Part shown: positions 26,090-36,001 of the stretch, piece by piece
How positions within the stretch are numbered: the first letter of the stretch is position 1
Layout of the letters: each line of letters starts with the position of its first letter
Source: Anabas testudineus
Taxonomy: Eukaryota; Chordata; Actinopteri; Anabantiformes; Anabantidae
DNA: 64,000 nt
Direction: 5' to 3'
NCBI RefSeq assembly: GCF_900324465.2
Contig: NC_046620.1
Span: 13,009,836-13,073,835, forward strand
Translations under genes and position numbers: made by a program
Notes under the pieces: generated by a model
Told to the model about the DNA's origin: nothing
Database searches by the model: none
Seen by the model: only the letters and a program-made list of their open reading frames with translations

Positions 26090-26578
26090 CTAAGGACAGA
26101 GTATACGAGATGCACAAACAGAAGAGAATAAATTTGAGCAATCAATGTCATTCCATTTCAGTGCTGTCTCATAGTTGACGTGACCACAGTGCTCCTATTC
26201 TTTATAATTGTCTGGCTGTCCTGCACTCCAAAATACAAACTTCACTGGGCAACCATCAGACCACATCCAGCTGCCTTCTTCATGAATGTCGCTAAGTCCA
26301 ATCCAGCTGTATCCCTGAGCAGGGTCAAAGTTCATGATCAGGGATTTCACAAAGTTCTCTTCATCCAGACTGTAGATGGACACCAGGTTGGTCCCCTGTG
26401 ACACACAGTAGAGCTCTGCCTCAGCCCAGGTCATACGTGTGGAGACGTACTTGTAGCAGCGACCCCTGAAGCTGTACCAGAACGGAGGACAGTTTCCACG
26501 CTGCAGCTTCAAGGCAGGAACATCTGCAGGAGACACAGCAGCCAGAGCCAGAGCAAAGAAGAAGAGGAACAAGAGCAT
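26090..26578 (-). pseudogene. C-type lectin L4, premature stop, QPD type
   Basis: Close copy of L3 but with the right length (489 nt), reading ELYCVSQGTNLVSIYS through the site where L3 is shifted. A Leu codon (TTG in L3) is TAG here, ending the protein at 127 residues just after QPDNYKE. The acidic calcium ligand, WND and the last cysteines are lost, so the domain cannot close. The promoter is intact. Confidence 0.85.
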
Positions 26579-26697
26579 GATGCTGAGAGAGTCTCAGAGT
26601 CTTTAGAGTACAATGAGTACAACTGAAGTTTATCTGCACTGTAGGATGTTCAGAAGTATCTTGCAGAGACAGGTTGCCGGTCACTTTCTTTTATATG

Positions 26698-26707
26698 CTT
26701 CAGAGAG
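26698..26707 (-). promoter_or_regulatory. TATA box of lectin L4
   Basis: CATATAAAAG on the minus strand in the same context as the other copies. Confidence 0.7.
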
Positions 26708-27256
26708 GGAGTCTCTGCTGGTGGTTTGATGTCACTATCACTTGGCAAACACTCAACAAAATGTGAAAACCACTAACTCACAAAATGTTTAGTTTAGTAC
26801 AACACTGGAGTAAATTTACCACCTCTGCTCTACAGAACTCAAGGTAACGGGAAAAATATATAGAATATAATATACTAACATAACATTAATATATATAATG
26901 TATTGGAATAAAAGCACAGTAGTGAGAAACATTCATTTGATAGTGTTCATCTAAACATTAACCAAGAACTAGTAGGTTAACGAGAAGTAATAATACTTCA
27001 CTATTCATTAACAGTAGTAGTAGTATATAGAATATCTTTATAAGATTATAAAATTTTTTATTAACATTATCATCATCAAAAAACAGACCTGATAGGAAGG
27101 AAGGAAAGAAGGTATCATCTCTTTGTAAACATCAACACTAACCCATTTTAAAACTGTCCAGTGATGATGCTGTTCTCTTTCCTCCTGCTGAACTTTACTC
27201 TCACATTTAAAAACATCATCTTAGGTTTCACAAGCTACTGTAGAAGATGATAGATT

Positions 27257-27332
27257 CTTCCTTCCTTCCTTCCTTCCTTCCTTCCTTCCTTCCTTCCTTC
27301 CTTCCTTCCTTCCTTCCTTCCTTCCTTCCTTC
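27257..27332. repeat. (CTTC)n microsatellite at a unit junction
   Basis: About 18 CTTC units followed by the same TCTGTCCCTCAGGCCTG text that follows the tract at 21136-21213. Confidence 0.9.
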
Positions 27333-27435
27333 TGTCCCTCAGGCCTGTTTTGTTTCATAATTTGTTGATGTTGATAAGCATTGTTATGATGCAATAAAGA
27401 TATAATTATCTAGGTGAACACATGTCCCCACTATT

Positions 27436-27464
27436 GCAACAACACATCATCAGTAGGGTAAAAC
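27436..27464 (-). rRNA. 28S rRNA gene fragment, part 1 (pseudogene piece)
   Basis: The minus strand reads GTTTTACCCTACTGATGATG followed by TGTTGTTGC, a highly conserved stretch near the 3' end of eukaryotic 28S rRNA. It directly abuts the LINE and continues in part 2 on the other side (28741-28790). It is not a functional rRNA gene; only about 79 bp of 28S are present in all. Confidence 0.8.
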
Positions 27465-28734
27465 GGCACTGTCCCACCTGGAGCAGCAGGGGAACTATGT
27501 GCGGATGCTCTTTGTGGATTATAGCTCTGTATTTAACACAATTCTTCCCCACAAACTAGTTAACAAACTGTTGGACCTAGGACTCCCACACTCCACCTGC
27601 TCTTGGATCAAGAGCTTCCTCTCTGATCGCAGTCAGAGGGTAAGAGGGGCCCACACACCTCCAAGGTCCTTAGTCTCAGCACTGGCTCCCCACAGGGATG
27701 TGTGCTGAGCCCCCTGCTCTACACTCTTTACACCTATGACTGTACTCCTGCTCACCACAGCAACACTATCGTCAAGTTTGCAGATGATACCACAGTGGTG
27801 GGACTCATCTCAGGGGGAGATGAGTCTGCCTACAGAGACGAGGTGGAACAGCTGACATTGTGGTGCAGGGGGAACAATCTGCTCCTTAACACCTCCAAGA
27901 CAAAAGAGGTTGTCATTGACTTCCGGAGGATGAAAACTGAGGTCCCTCCACTGTACATTGGTGGGGACTGTGTTAAGAGAGTGTCAGACTTCCGCTTCTT
28001 GGGGGTCCACATAGAGGAGGATTTAACCTGGGGAGTAAACACCACTGAGCTGATAAGAAAGGCCCAGCAGAGACTGCACTTCCTAAGGGTACTTAGGAAG
28101 AACAACATCTCCCAGAGACTGCTGGTGTCCTTTTATCGATGCTCTATTGAGAGCATCCTCACATACTGTGTTTCTGTGTGGTTCAGCAGATGCACAGTGG
28201 CTCAGAGGAAAGCTCTCCAGAGAGTGATCAAAACAGCACAGAGGATCACCGGTTGCCCTCTCCTCTCTCTAGAAGAACTTCACAGTTCCTGCTGCCTCAA
28301 AAAAGCTCAAACCATTCTCAGGGACACTACACACCCTGGACACTCTCTCTTTGAACTATTGCCATCAGGGAGAAGGTTCAGGTCCATCAAAACTAGAACT
28401 GACAGATTTAAGAAAAGCTTTTATCCCATAGCAATAACTACATTAAACACTGTAAAGAACGGACTATAGAAACTAGTACAGCAACTGTGACAGTATGCTC
28501 ACTTGTGGGAGTGAGAGCTGGTCCGGAGCACAATGTGATGTTCTTTGATTACTTGAATGGTTGTTTGTGTCTTATTTTGTCTTTTTGACTGTCTCTGATT
28601 ATTTATTCTGTTTTTTGTTTATTTGTTTTTTATTCCTTTTCATTCTATATATATATGGCACAGACTGGTTGGCACCTTAATCTCATTGTACGATGTTGCA
28701 ATGACAATAAAGTTTATCTTATCTTATCTTATCT
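27465..28734 (+). mobile_element. 5'-truncated LINE of the L2/CR1 group
   Basis: It holds the C-terminal half of a non-LTR reverse transcriptase: LFVDYSSVFNTI, TGSPQGCVLSPLL, the catalytic FADDTTVVG motif, then FLGVHIEEDLTW and the typical tail LFELLPSGRRFRSIKTRT. The frame is shifted once between about 27650 and 27690, so no single long frame remains. The 5' part of the element (endonuclease and N-terminal RT) is missing. The 3' tail is a short run of TTATC repeats. TAAAAC occurs on both sides (27459-27464 and 28735-28740) as a target-site duplication. The target is a 28S rRNA piece. The L2-group assignment rests on remembered motif similarity. Confidence 0.88.
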
Positions 28735-28740
28735 TAAAAC

Positions 28741-28747
28741 TAACCTC

Positions 28748-28779
<32 letters not shown>

Positions 28780-28790
28780 ATATTAGTGAA
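28741..28790 (-). rRNA. 28S rRNA gene fragment, part 2 (pseudogene piece)
   Basis: The minus strand reads through GAACGTGAGCTGGGTTTAGA and CCGTCGTGAGAG.GGTTA, the segment immediately 5' of part 1 in 28S rRNA. Together the two parts make one continuous antisense 28S stretch that the LINE interrupts. Confidence 0.82.
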
Positions 28791-29846
28791 TCAGTTCAAC
28801 ACCTGTTTATCAATGGTGCAACAATTATTACTTCTCTTAAACGTCCTTGTTCCTGATAAATTTTGAAACAAACACTTCTTAAGCACTTTCTTGCATTTGA
28901 CTCTTTTCCTCTAACTTTATTTATTGTGTTGATCATCAATGTTTGTTTTTTATTGACACTAACTAAAGAGTCCATTTCTGAATAGAGGAGATTTATCCAC
29001 ATTTTTAACTTAACAAGTTAAGACTTCATTATTTAAATATTTAAGCAGTGATTACATCTCCCCTGATACAAAACTCAACTGCTATTTTGAGAGAAAAACA
29101 CAAAATGTATCCGTCACGTCACAGGGTGTTATTCTAAAGGACAGAAGTGGTAGATATTGTATTAAAGTGAAAGTTAAAACTATTACATGAAGAGTTTTTT
29201 TAATGTCCCAGCTCTGCCTGAGACTGAATCCAGACTTTTGTTCTCTTCTCTTCCTCTGAGGAAGAACCCTCATCTTTATATCACATGAAGAGTCTTTAAA
29301 CCACTTAAACATTAACATTTTATTATCCCCTAATGTATTATGATGAATGAATCTATTACTGATCCTTGTTTCTACAGCTTAACAAATGTTTTTTCAACAT
29401 GGCCTCTGGTGCATTTATTTGAGCACCACACATCACATGTCTTTATATTCTTCATCTGGTTTGTTTCTTTTGTAACATGAACTTAGAACTGATCACACAT
29501 TTTTCTAGGTTGAGCAGTTAATTACTACAATTGCTTTTTTTTATAATTTTTATTACATCTACTCCACCCAGCTATGAACTGACTAAATTATCAAAACATT
29601 TTTTTCTTTCAAGTGCTGTATTAAACAAAAATTAAACTGACATTTGGAGTTGTAACTTTCCCTCTTACAGTTAGTTTTGAGACAGAATCCGTCTTAACAT
29701 ACAGTTACATTAATGTTCTTTAAAATTATAAGTTTATGTTTTGATATTTTTAAGGTTCATAAAATGAATTCTGTTCACAAAGTTACACAGTTGAATCTTC
29801 ATGAAAGTTTAATGCATGAATACAGAAAACAAAACCTTCTCAGTTA

Positions 29847-30335
29847 CTAAGGACAGATTATGCGAGATGCACAAACAAAAGGGATTAAATTTGAACACTC
29901 AATGTCATTCCATTTCAGTGCTGTCTCATAGTTGACGTGACCACAGTTCTGCATTCCCCCAATATTGTTTGGCTCTTGTGCGTCCCAAAAGGCAAATGTC
30001 ACTGGACAACCATCAGACCACATCCAGCTGCCTTCTCTGTGAATGTCGCTGAGTCCGATCCAGGTCCTTCCCTGAGCATGGTCAAAGTTCATGATCAGGG
30101 ATTTCACAAAGTTCTCTTCCTCCAGACTGTGGATGGACACCAGGTTGGCCCTCTGTGACACACAGTAGAGCTCTGCCTCAGCCCAGGTTATACGTGTGGC
30201 AATGTACTTGTAGCAGCGACCCTCGAAGCTGTACCAGAATGGAGGACAGTTTCCACGCTGCAGCTTCAATGCAGGAACATCTGCAGGAGACACAGCAGCC
30301 AGAGCCAGAGCAAAGAAGAAGAGGAACAAGAGCAT
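29847..30335 (-). CDS. Secreted C-type lectin L5, EPN type
   Basis: Intact single-exon frame of 162 residues with the family signal peptide and one lectin domain (TWIGLSDIHREGSWMW). The sugar loop is EPN (AQEPNNIGG), which in C-type lectins usually goes with mannose-type ligands. The position before the conserved Cys is Asn (MQNCG) where the other copies have Glu-His (EHCG). One acidic calcium ligand may therefore be lost, and calcium or sugar binding may be weakened. WND and all eight cysteines are present. TATA lies 110 nt upstream. The HVNYETALKWND segment is shared with L3 and L4 although those are QPD type. Confidence 0.88.
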   Translation of the reverse strand: MLLFLFFFALALAAVSPADVPALKLQRGNCPPFWYSFEGRCYKYIATRITWAEAELYCVSQRANLVSIHSLEEENFVKSLIMNFDHAQGRTWIGLSDIHREGSWMWSDGCPVTFAFWDAQEPNNIGGMQNCGHVNYETALKWNDIECSNLIPFVCASRIICP

Positions 30336-30444
30336 GATGCTGAGAGAGTCTGGGAGTCTTTAGAGTACAATGAGTACAACTGAAGTTTATCTGCACTGTA
30401 GGATGTTCAGAAGTATCTTGCAGAGACAGGTTGCCGGTCACTTT

Positions 30445-30454
30445 CTTTTATATG
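30445..30454 (-). promoter_or_regulatory. TATA box of lectin L5
   Basis: CATATAAAAG on the minus strand, 110 nt before the ATG of L5. Confidence 0.7.
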
Positions 30455-30810
30455 CTTCAGAGAGGGAGTCTCTGCTGGTGGTTTGATGTCACTATCACTT
30501 GGCAAACACTCAACAAAATGTGAAAACCACTAACTTACAAAATGTTTAGTTTAGTACAACACTGGAGTAAATTTACCACCTCTGCTCTACAGAACTCAAA
30601 GTAACAGGAAAAATATATAGAATATAATATACTAACATAACATTAATATATATAATGTATTGGAATAAAAGCACAGTACTGAGAAACATTCATTTGGTAG
30701 TGTTCATCTAAACATTAACCAAGAACAGAAGTTAATGAGAAGTAATAATACTTCACTATTCATTAACTGTAGTCATATATAGTATATCATTATATGATTA
30801 GAACATTTTT

Positions 30811-31885
30811 ATTGATAAGCATTGTTAAAATACAATAAAGATATAATTATCTAGGTAAACACATGCAACACGTGCAACAATTATTACTTCTCTTAAACGT
30901 CCTTGTTCCTGGTAAATTTTGAGACAAACACTTCTTAAGAACTTTCTTGCATTTGACTCATTTCCTCTAAATTTTATTTATTGTGTTGATCATCAACGTA
31001 AAGAGTCAATTTCTGACTAGAGGAGATTTATCCACATTTTTAACTTAACAAGTTAAGACTTCATTATTTAAATATTTAGGCAGTGATTACATCTCCCCTC
31101 ATGCAAAACTCAACTGCTATTTTAAAACACAAACAAAAAATGTATGTGTCACGTCACAGGGTGTTGTGTTACTCAAGGACAGAAGTGGCAGATATTGTAT
31201 TAAAGTGAAAGTTAAAACTATTACATGAAGAGTTTTTCAACGTCCCAGCTCTGCCTGAGACTGAATCCAGACTTTTCTTTTTTTCTCTTCCACTGAGGAA
31301 GAACCCTCATCTTTATATCACATGAAGAGTCTTTTTAATCCACTTTATTTACATTTTATTATCACCTAATGTATTATGATGAATGAATCTATTACTGATC
31401 CTTGTTTCTACAGCTTATCAAATGTTTTTTCATCATGGCCTCTGATGCATTGATTTGAGCATCACAAATCTTTATATTCTTCATCTGGTTTGTTTCTTTG
31501 GTAACATAAACTTAGAACTGATAACATCTCGTTCTTTATTATTTTCATTTCTTCTACTCCACCCAGTTATGAACTGGCTAAATTATCAAAACGTTTGTTT
31601 TTCTTTTAAGTGCTGTGTAAAACAAAAATTAAACTGACATTTGGAGTTGTAACTTTCCCTTTTACAGTTCAATTTGAGAAAGAATCCATCTTAACATACA
31701 GTGACATTAATGTTCTTTTAAATCTTAAATTTATGTTTTGATATTTTTAAGATTCATAAAGTGGTAGAAGTTTATCTGCACTGTAGGATGTTCAGAAGTA
31801 TCTTGCAGAGACAGGTTGCCGGTCACTTTCTTTTATATGCTTCAGAGAGGGAGTCTCTGCTGGTGGTGTGATGTCACTATCACTT
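30811..31885. repeat. Lectin unit without a CDS, copy 2
   Basis: Nearly identical to 23722-24780, including the same deletion joint between 3'-side sequence and leader at about 31763. After the promoter it continues with the L5-type upstream block instead of the L1-type, so the duplicated segment ended near there. Confidence 0.8.
31830..31839 (-). promoter_or_regulatory. Orphan lectin TATA promoter, copy 2
   Basis: The same TATA box and leader as in the working copies, with no lectin frame downstream. Confidence 0.55.
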
Positions 31886-32909
31886 GGCAAACACTCAACA
31901 AAATGTGAAAACCACCAAGTCACAAAATGTTTAGTTTAGTACAACACTGGAGTAAATTTACCACCTCTGCTCTACAGAACTCAAAGTAACAGGAAAAATA
32001 TATAGAGTATAATATACTAACATAACATTAATATATATAATGTATTGGAATAAAAGCACAGTACTGAGAAACATTCATTTGGTAGTGTTCATCTAAACAT
32101 TAACCAAAAACAGAAGTTAATGAGAAGTAATAATACTTCACTATTCATTAACAGTAGTATATAGTATATCATTATATGATTAGAACAGAGCTTACCAACA
32201 TTATCATTGAGAAACAGACCTGATGGGAAGAAGGAACAAAGGTATCATCTCTTTATAAACGTCAACACTAACCCATTTTAAAAGCGGTACTGTGTTAAGC
32301 TCTCAGGGTCACCTAGTTAATTACTGCTGAAAAGAAACATGGTGTAAAAGTGCAAAGATCAAAGATCAATAACTGTACTAATAACTGTTCAGTGATGATG
32401 CTGTTCTCTTTCCTCCTGCTGAACTTTACTTTCACATTTAAAAACATCATCTTAGGTTTCAAAAACTACTGTAAAAGATGATTGATTCTTCCTTCCTACC
32501 TTCATTCCTTCCTTCCTTCCTTCCTTCCTACCTTCCTTCCTTCATTTCTCTAAGGCCTGTTTTCTGAAGAGTTGTTACACTGCAATAAAGACAGAACTAT
32601 CTAGAAAAACACTGAACAAGTATTACTTCCATGTTCTTCCTTGTTCCTGGTTAATTTTTAGACTAACTCCTTATCTTACTAATCTTTCTTCATACTTGTC
32701 GAGTTTTTTGTAGTTAAAGTACATTTTAGAGCGTGTGCTTCAACCTGAGTACAGAAGAAAGTAAAGGGCCCATACATACTCATAGTGAAGTACTCTTTTA
32801 GGGAAGTACTTGCACTTTTCCTTGAGTCTTCAGCCTGTGCACTTTTGATACATCTGATGTACATGTGTGGTGAAGAGAAATCCAAAAGGAGGCTGCTTTT
32901 AAACTGGTT

Positions 32910-33000
32910 CAGCCATTGCTATGACGTGGGCTGATGCAGAGCTCCACAACCTGGATGAAGAGAATTTTGTCCCTGATCAAAACTTTTTACCCTGTTTAGA
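32910..33000 (+). pseudogene. Old lectin remnant, N-terminal half
   Basis: TATGACGTGGGCTGATGCAG followed by AGCTC corresponds to the TWAEAEL region of the lectins. CTGGATGAAGAGAATTTTGT followed by CCCTGATCAA corresponds to LDEENFVKSLIK, with the sequence between them deleted. Orientation is plus. It is much more diverged than L1-L7 and may be the front half of the same ancient copy as 34045-34190. Confidence 0.6.
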
Positions 33001-34044
33001 TCAACTGGATGGAAGGTCCACCGGGAATAATGAATAAAACAACATATTCAACATAAACAGGAATATCATTAAAATAATGTAATGATGAAAGTGATTGTTG
33101 ATAATTAAAGTGTGGAATTATTAATATACTTTTTCAGATGTTACGCATGTTAGATCCAATATGGGAAAATCATGACAGATGCTGTATTCAAATACACAAT
33201 GTACATAAAACTCTATACTGTATATTCATACCATTTAATTACTTTATTTTATTTCACTACTAAGCTAAAGTTATTTTGAGTGAAATGGACAAGGGAGGAC
33301 TGTGATTTCCTTAAATCATTTTTTTATTGATACTGGTTTTTGTCATGAGGGTACGGCATAATTGCAGCATTGGAGGCATACAATGTAGATTGTATGCACA
33401 ACAATAAACAGAATGGTCGGTGCTTTTTGTGATTTACAGGGAGATTAGATTTACTGACCTCGATGCCATGTCCTTTACTCTCTACTACATAAATGAAAAC
33501 AAAGGTGACTCATGATGATGAGTTTAGTTTAATTTGTCCCTAGTTACTGAGAGCGTTTTGTCTTTTCTGCAGTACTGAACTAATAATAAAGATTAAAATT
33601 ACAGACTTTCAGAAAACATTTTATTAACTAAGGTTGATGATAAATGATTCTTTTTTTTAAATGTTCCTTATAGAATAAAATTAAGTGACGAAAGGACATT
33701 AATGTGAATTTTCTCTCCATAAATAAAAGAGATTGCTTGGTGATTATAATAATATAGCTGTGTCTTTTACACAATGTAAAAATATGTTTACATTTTCACA
33801 GCCCAATAAACAAACTAACAAAAAAAAAAAGCATGCACTAAAAAAGCATAATGCATGAATGTTTCTGTCTTTCTTTCTTGCTTTCATTTTGTTTTATGGC
33901 CTCTTGAGGGCAGCAGAATCCATCCAGTGTGATGACGCTGGTCTTTCGTCTGGTGTCAAAATGCTGTAATGGAGACAAATTCAACAACATCTCTTGTCAT
34001 GACTCACACTGATCTCTGCTGCACTGATGCTACAGAGGTGTCAA
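33000..34044. other. AT-rich spacer between two halves of the old lectin remnant
   Basis: I see no gene. A block near 33860-33940 (CTTTCTTTC then a GAGGGCAGCAGAA motif) recurs near 42450-42500, so the edges of the plus-strand lectin region share a repeat. Confidence 0.5.
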
Positions 34045-34190
34045 GAAATTTGAAATCTTCCAGAAGTGGACCTGAATTGAACTTATGGCAGCAGCGTCCT
34101 CGAAGAAGGCAGACTGATGTGGTCTGATGTTTGGCCCATTGAGGTTGAGTAGGATGCAGGATAGCCAGACAATACTGGAGACAACGAGCA
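34045..34190 (+). pseudogene. Old lectin remnant, C-terminal half
   Basis: The plus strand AAGAAGGCAG.CTGATGTGGTCTGATG and GATAGCCAGACAATACTGG align with the KEGSWMWSDG and EPNN regions of L6/L7, with many substitutions and small gaps. No frame is kept. It ends just before the block that precedes L6. Confidence 0.65.
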
Positions 34191-34639
34191 CTGTACTTAG
34201 TGATGTCACTAAACCTCTAGATGAGGCCACATGAGTCAGTCCGCATCCAAATAAGATCTTTCGAGTCAACGTCAAGACTGCAGACTATAGGTTTAAATGT
34301 TAATGTTTATTAAATGTCATATAACGGAAAGACAAAACCAACAAATACTGACAATAGAAACAACTAGAAAAGACTGAGGTTCTTTGCTTCTTTTGGTTTA
34401 ATGAGGGAGGTCAAGCTAACACAAATCACATTAAATCATTAGAAAAATTAATACTGGCAGGTACAACTAAATTATTAAGTCTTCTTTCTGTCGTTTCTTC
34501 CACCCAGCTCTGTTTTGTTTGACAGCTTGATTGCTATTAAGCAATTAAGATATAATTGTTCAGGAAAACACACACACTTCATTTAGTTTAACAACTGTTA
34601 AGTAATCAACATTATCTCTTATCTTTAACTTCCTTGTTT

Positions 34640-34970
34640 CTTGTAGGTCAACAGGATCTTAACTTGGTCATCTTTAGCCACCTTTGGGGGTCTATCCTAT
34701 TTTGACCTTGGACTTCCAGCCCATACTTGGCACAGATGTTTCTGTTCACTATCCCAGCCACTTGGTTATGGTGTTGCATGAACGTCCTGGAGGTTCCCGA
34801 TGTCTGTCTTAGCCATGATCTCTTCTTTTAGGTCAGCTGCTCTTGCATTTCGCTTACAAGAGCATATTGTTTTTGGGCTTGGTGCCCAATCTCACAGTGA
34901 GGGGACGTTGATGATTTATCCCCTCCTGGCCTGTCGTCATGGTCCATAGATAGATAAGGGGTATCAAAAT
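34640..34970 (-). mobile_element. Fragment of a LINE-type retroelement, 3' domain
   Basis: The minus strand can be read, with interruptions, as KWLGIVNRNICAKYGLEV and similar text. It resembles the C-terminal region after the reverse transcriptase in a common fish non-LTR element (KYGLE..P..W). It is short, out of frame in places and without ends. The family is a tentative call from memory. Confidence 0.4.
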
Positions 34971-35400
34971 AGCACATTAATGTCTAATCATTAATTGCAG
35001 AAAAAAAACTCTTAAAAAAGATGTTACTCTGATTAATCACGTTCTGTGGTGTCTTTTAACAGTCTATGACAAGTATCAGTGAGTGGAGGTGCTGCAGTGT
35101 TGCAGATTGATAGAGATTATTTTGCTAGTTTGTGTATTCGCACTGTGCTTGACATGAATTATTACTGAATTAATAATTTCACTACGGACATATTCCACTG
35201 TCTCTATGTGAAAGGGCACCTCCCGACATATAGTGCAGCTGGAACTGGGAGGGGAAGGCGTCATTATTTTTTATATTTCTTTAATATCCCCATTTACTTT
35301 GGTTACTTTGTTAAACAAATAGTGCCTGCTCTTTTTATTGGGCCTTATTGTTTTACTGTTATGTGATGCCACACCAACAGCAGAGACACCCTCTCTGAAG

Positions 35401-35410
35401 CATATAAAAG
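35401..35410 (+). promoter_or_regulatory. TATA box of lectin L6
   Basis: CATATAAAAG lies 103 nt before the ATG. The downstream leader matches the minus-strand copies, but upstream of about -40 the sequence is more diverged (TGATGCCA in place of TGACATCA). Confidence 0.7.
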
Positions 35411-35512
35411 AAAATGAACTGTCCCTGCAAGATACTTCTGAACATCCTACAGTGCAGATAAACTTCAGTTGTACTCATTGTACTCTAAAGACTCTGAGAC
35501 TCTCTCAGCATC

Positions 35513-36001
35513 ATGCTCTTGTTCCTCTTCTTCTTCGCTCTGGCTCTGGCTGCTGTGTCTCCTGCAGATGTTCCTGCATCGCAGCTGCAGCGTGGAAACT
35601 GTCCTCCATTCTGGTTCAGCTTCAGAGGTCGCTGCTACAAGTACGTCTCCACACGTATGACCTGGGCTGAGGCAGAGCTCTACTGTGTGTCAGAGAGGGC
35701 CAACCTGGTGTCCATCCACAGTTTGGAGGAAGAGAACTTTGTGAAATCCCTGATCAAGAACTTTGACCATGCTCAGGGATACAGCTGGATTGGACTCACT
35801 GACATTCACAAAGAAGGCAGCTGGATGTGGTCTGATGGTTGCCCAGTGAAGTTTGTCTATTGGGATGCACGAGAGCCAAACAATAGTGGGAGAAAGGAGC
35901 ATTGTGGACACGTCAATCATGGGACAGCAAAGAAGTGGAATGATCAGCCATGTTCTGATTTATACACTTCTGTTTGTGCATCTCGCATACTCTGTCGTTA
36001 G
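35513..36001 (+). CDS. Secreted C-type lectin L6, EPN type
   Basis: Intact single-exon frame of 162 residues on the opposite strand to L1-L5. The signal peptide is identical in all copies. The domain carries SWIGLTDIHKEGSWMW, the EPN loop (REPNNSGRKEHCG), WND and eight cysteines. EPN predicts mannose-type specificity. NNS in this loop is an N-glycosylation sequon falling on the EPN asparagine. The C-terminus ends ILCR instead of IICP. The 3' end has ATTAAA at 36035-36040. It pairs with L7 as a tandem duplication of about 3.8 kb. Confidence 0.88.
   Translation: MLLFLFFFALALAAVSPADVPASQLQRGNCPPFWFSFRGRCYKYVSTRMTWAEAELYCVSERANLVSIHSLEEENFVKSLIKNFDHAQGYSWIGLTDIHKEGSWMWSDGCPVKFVYWDAREPNNSGRKEHCGHVNHGTAKKWNDQPCSDLYTSVCASRILCR

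Larger units (their letters stand above)
24921..27203. repeat. Segmental duplication, copy 2 (carries lectin L4)
   Basis: Partner of 21246-23580. On its right side (after about 27203) the sequence switches to the version found downstream of L2 (CACATTTAAAAACATCATC) rather than that of L3. This marks a crossover or conversion breakpoint. Confidence 0.8.
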
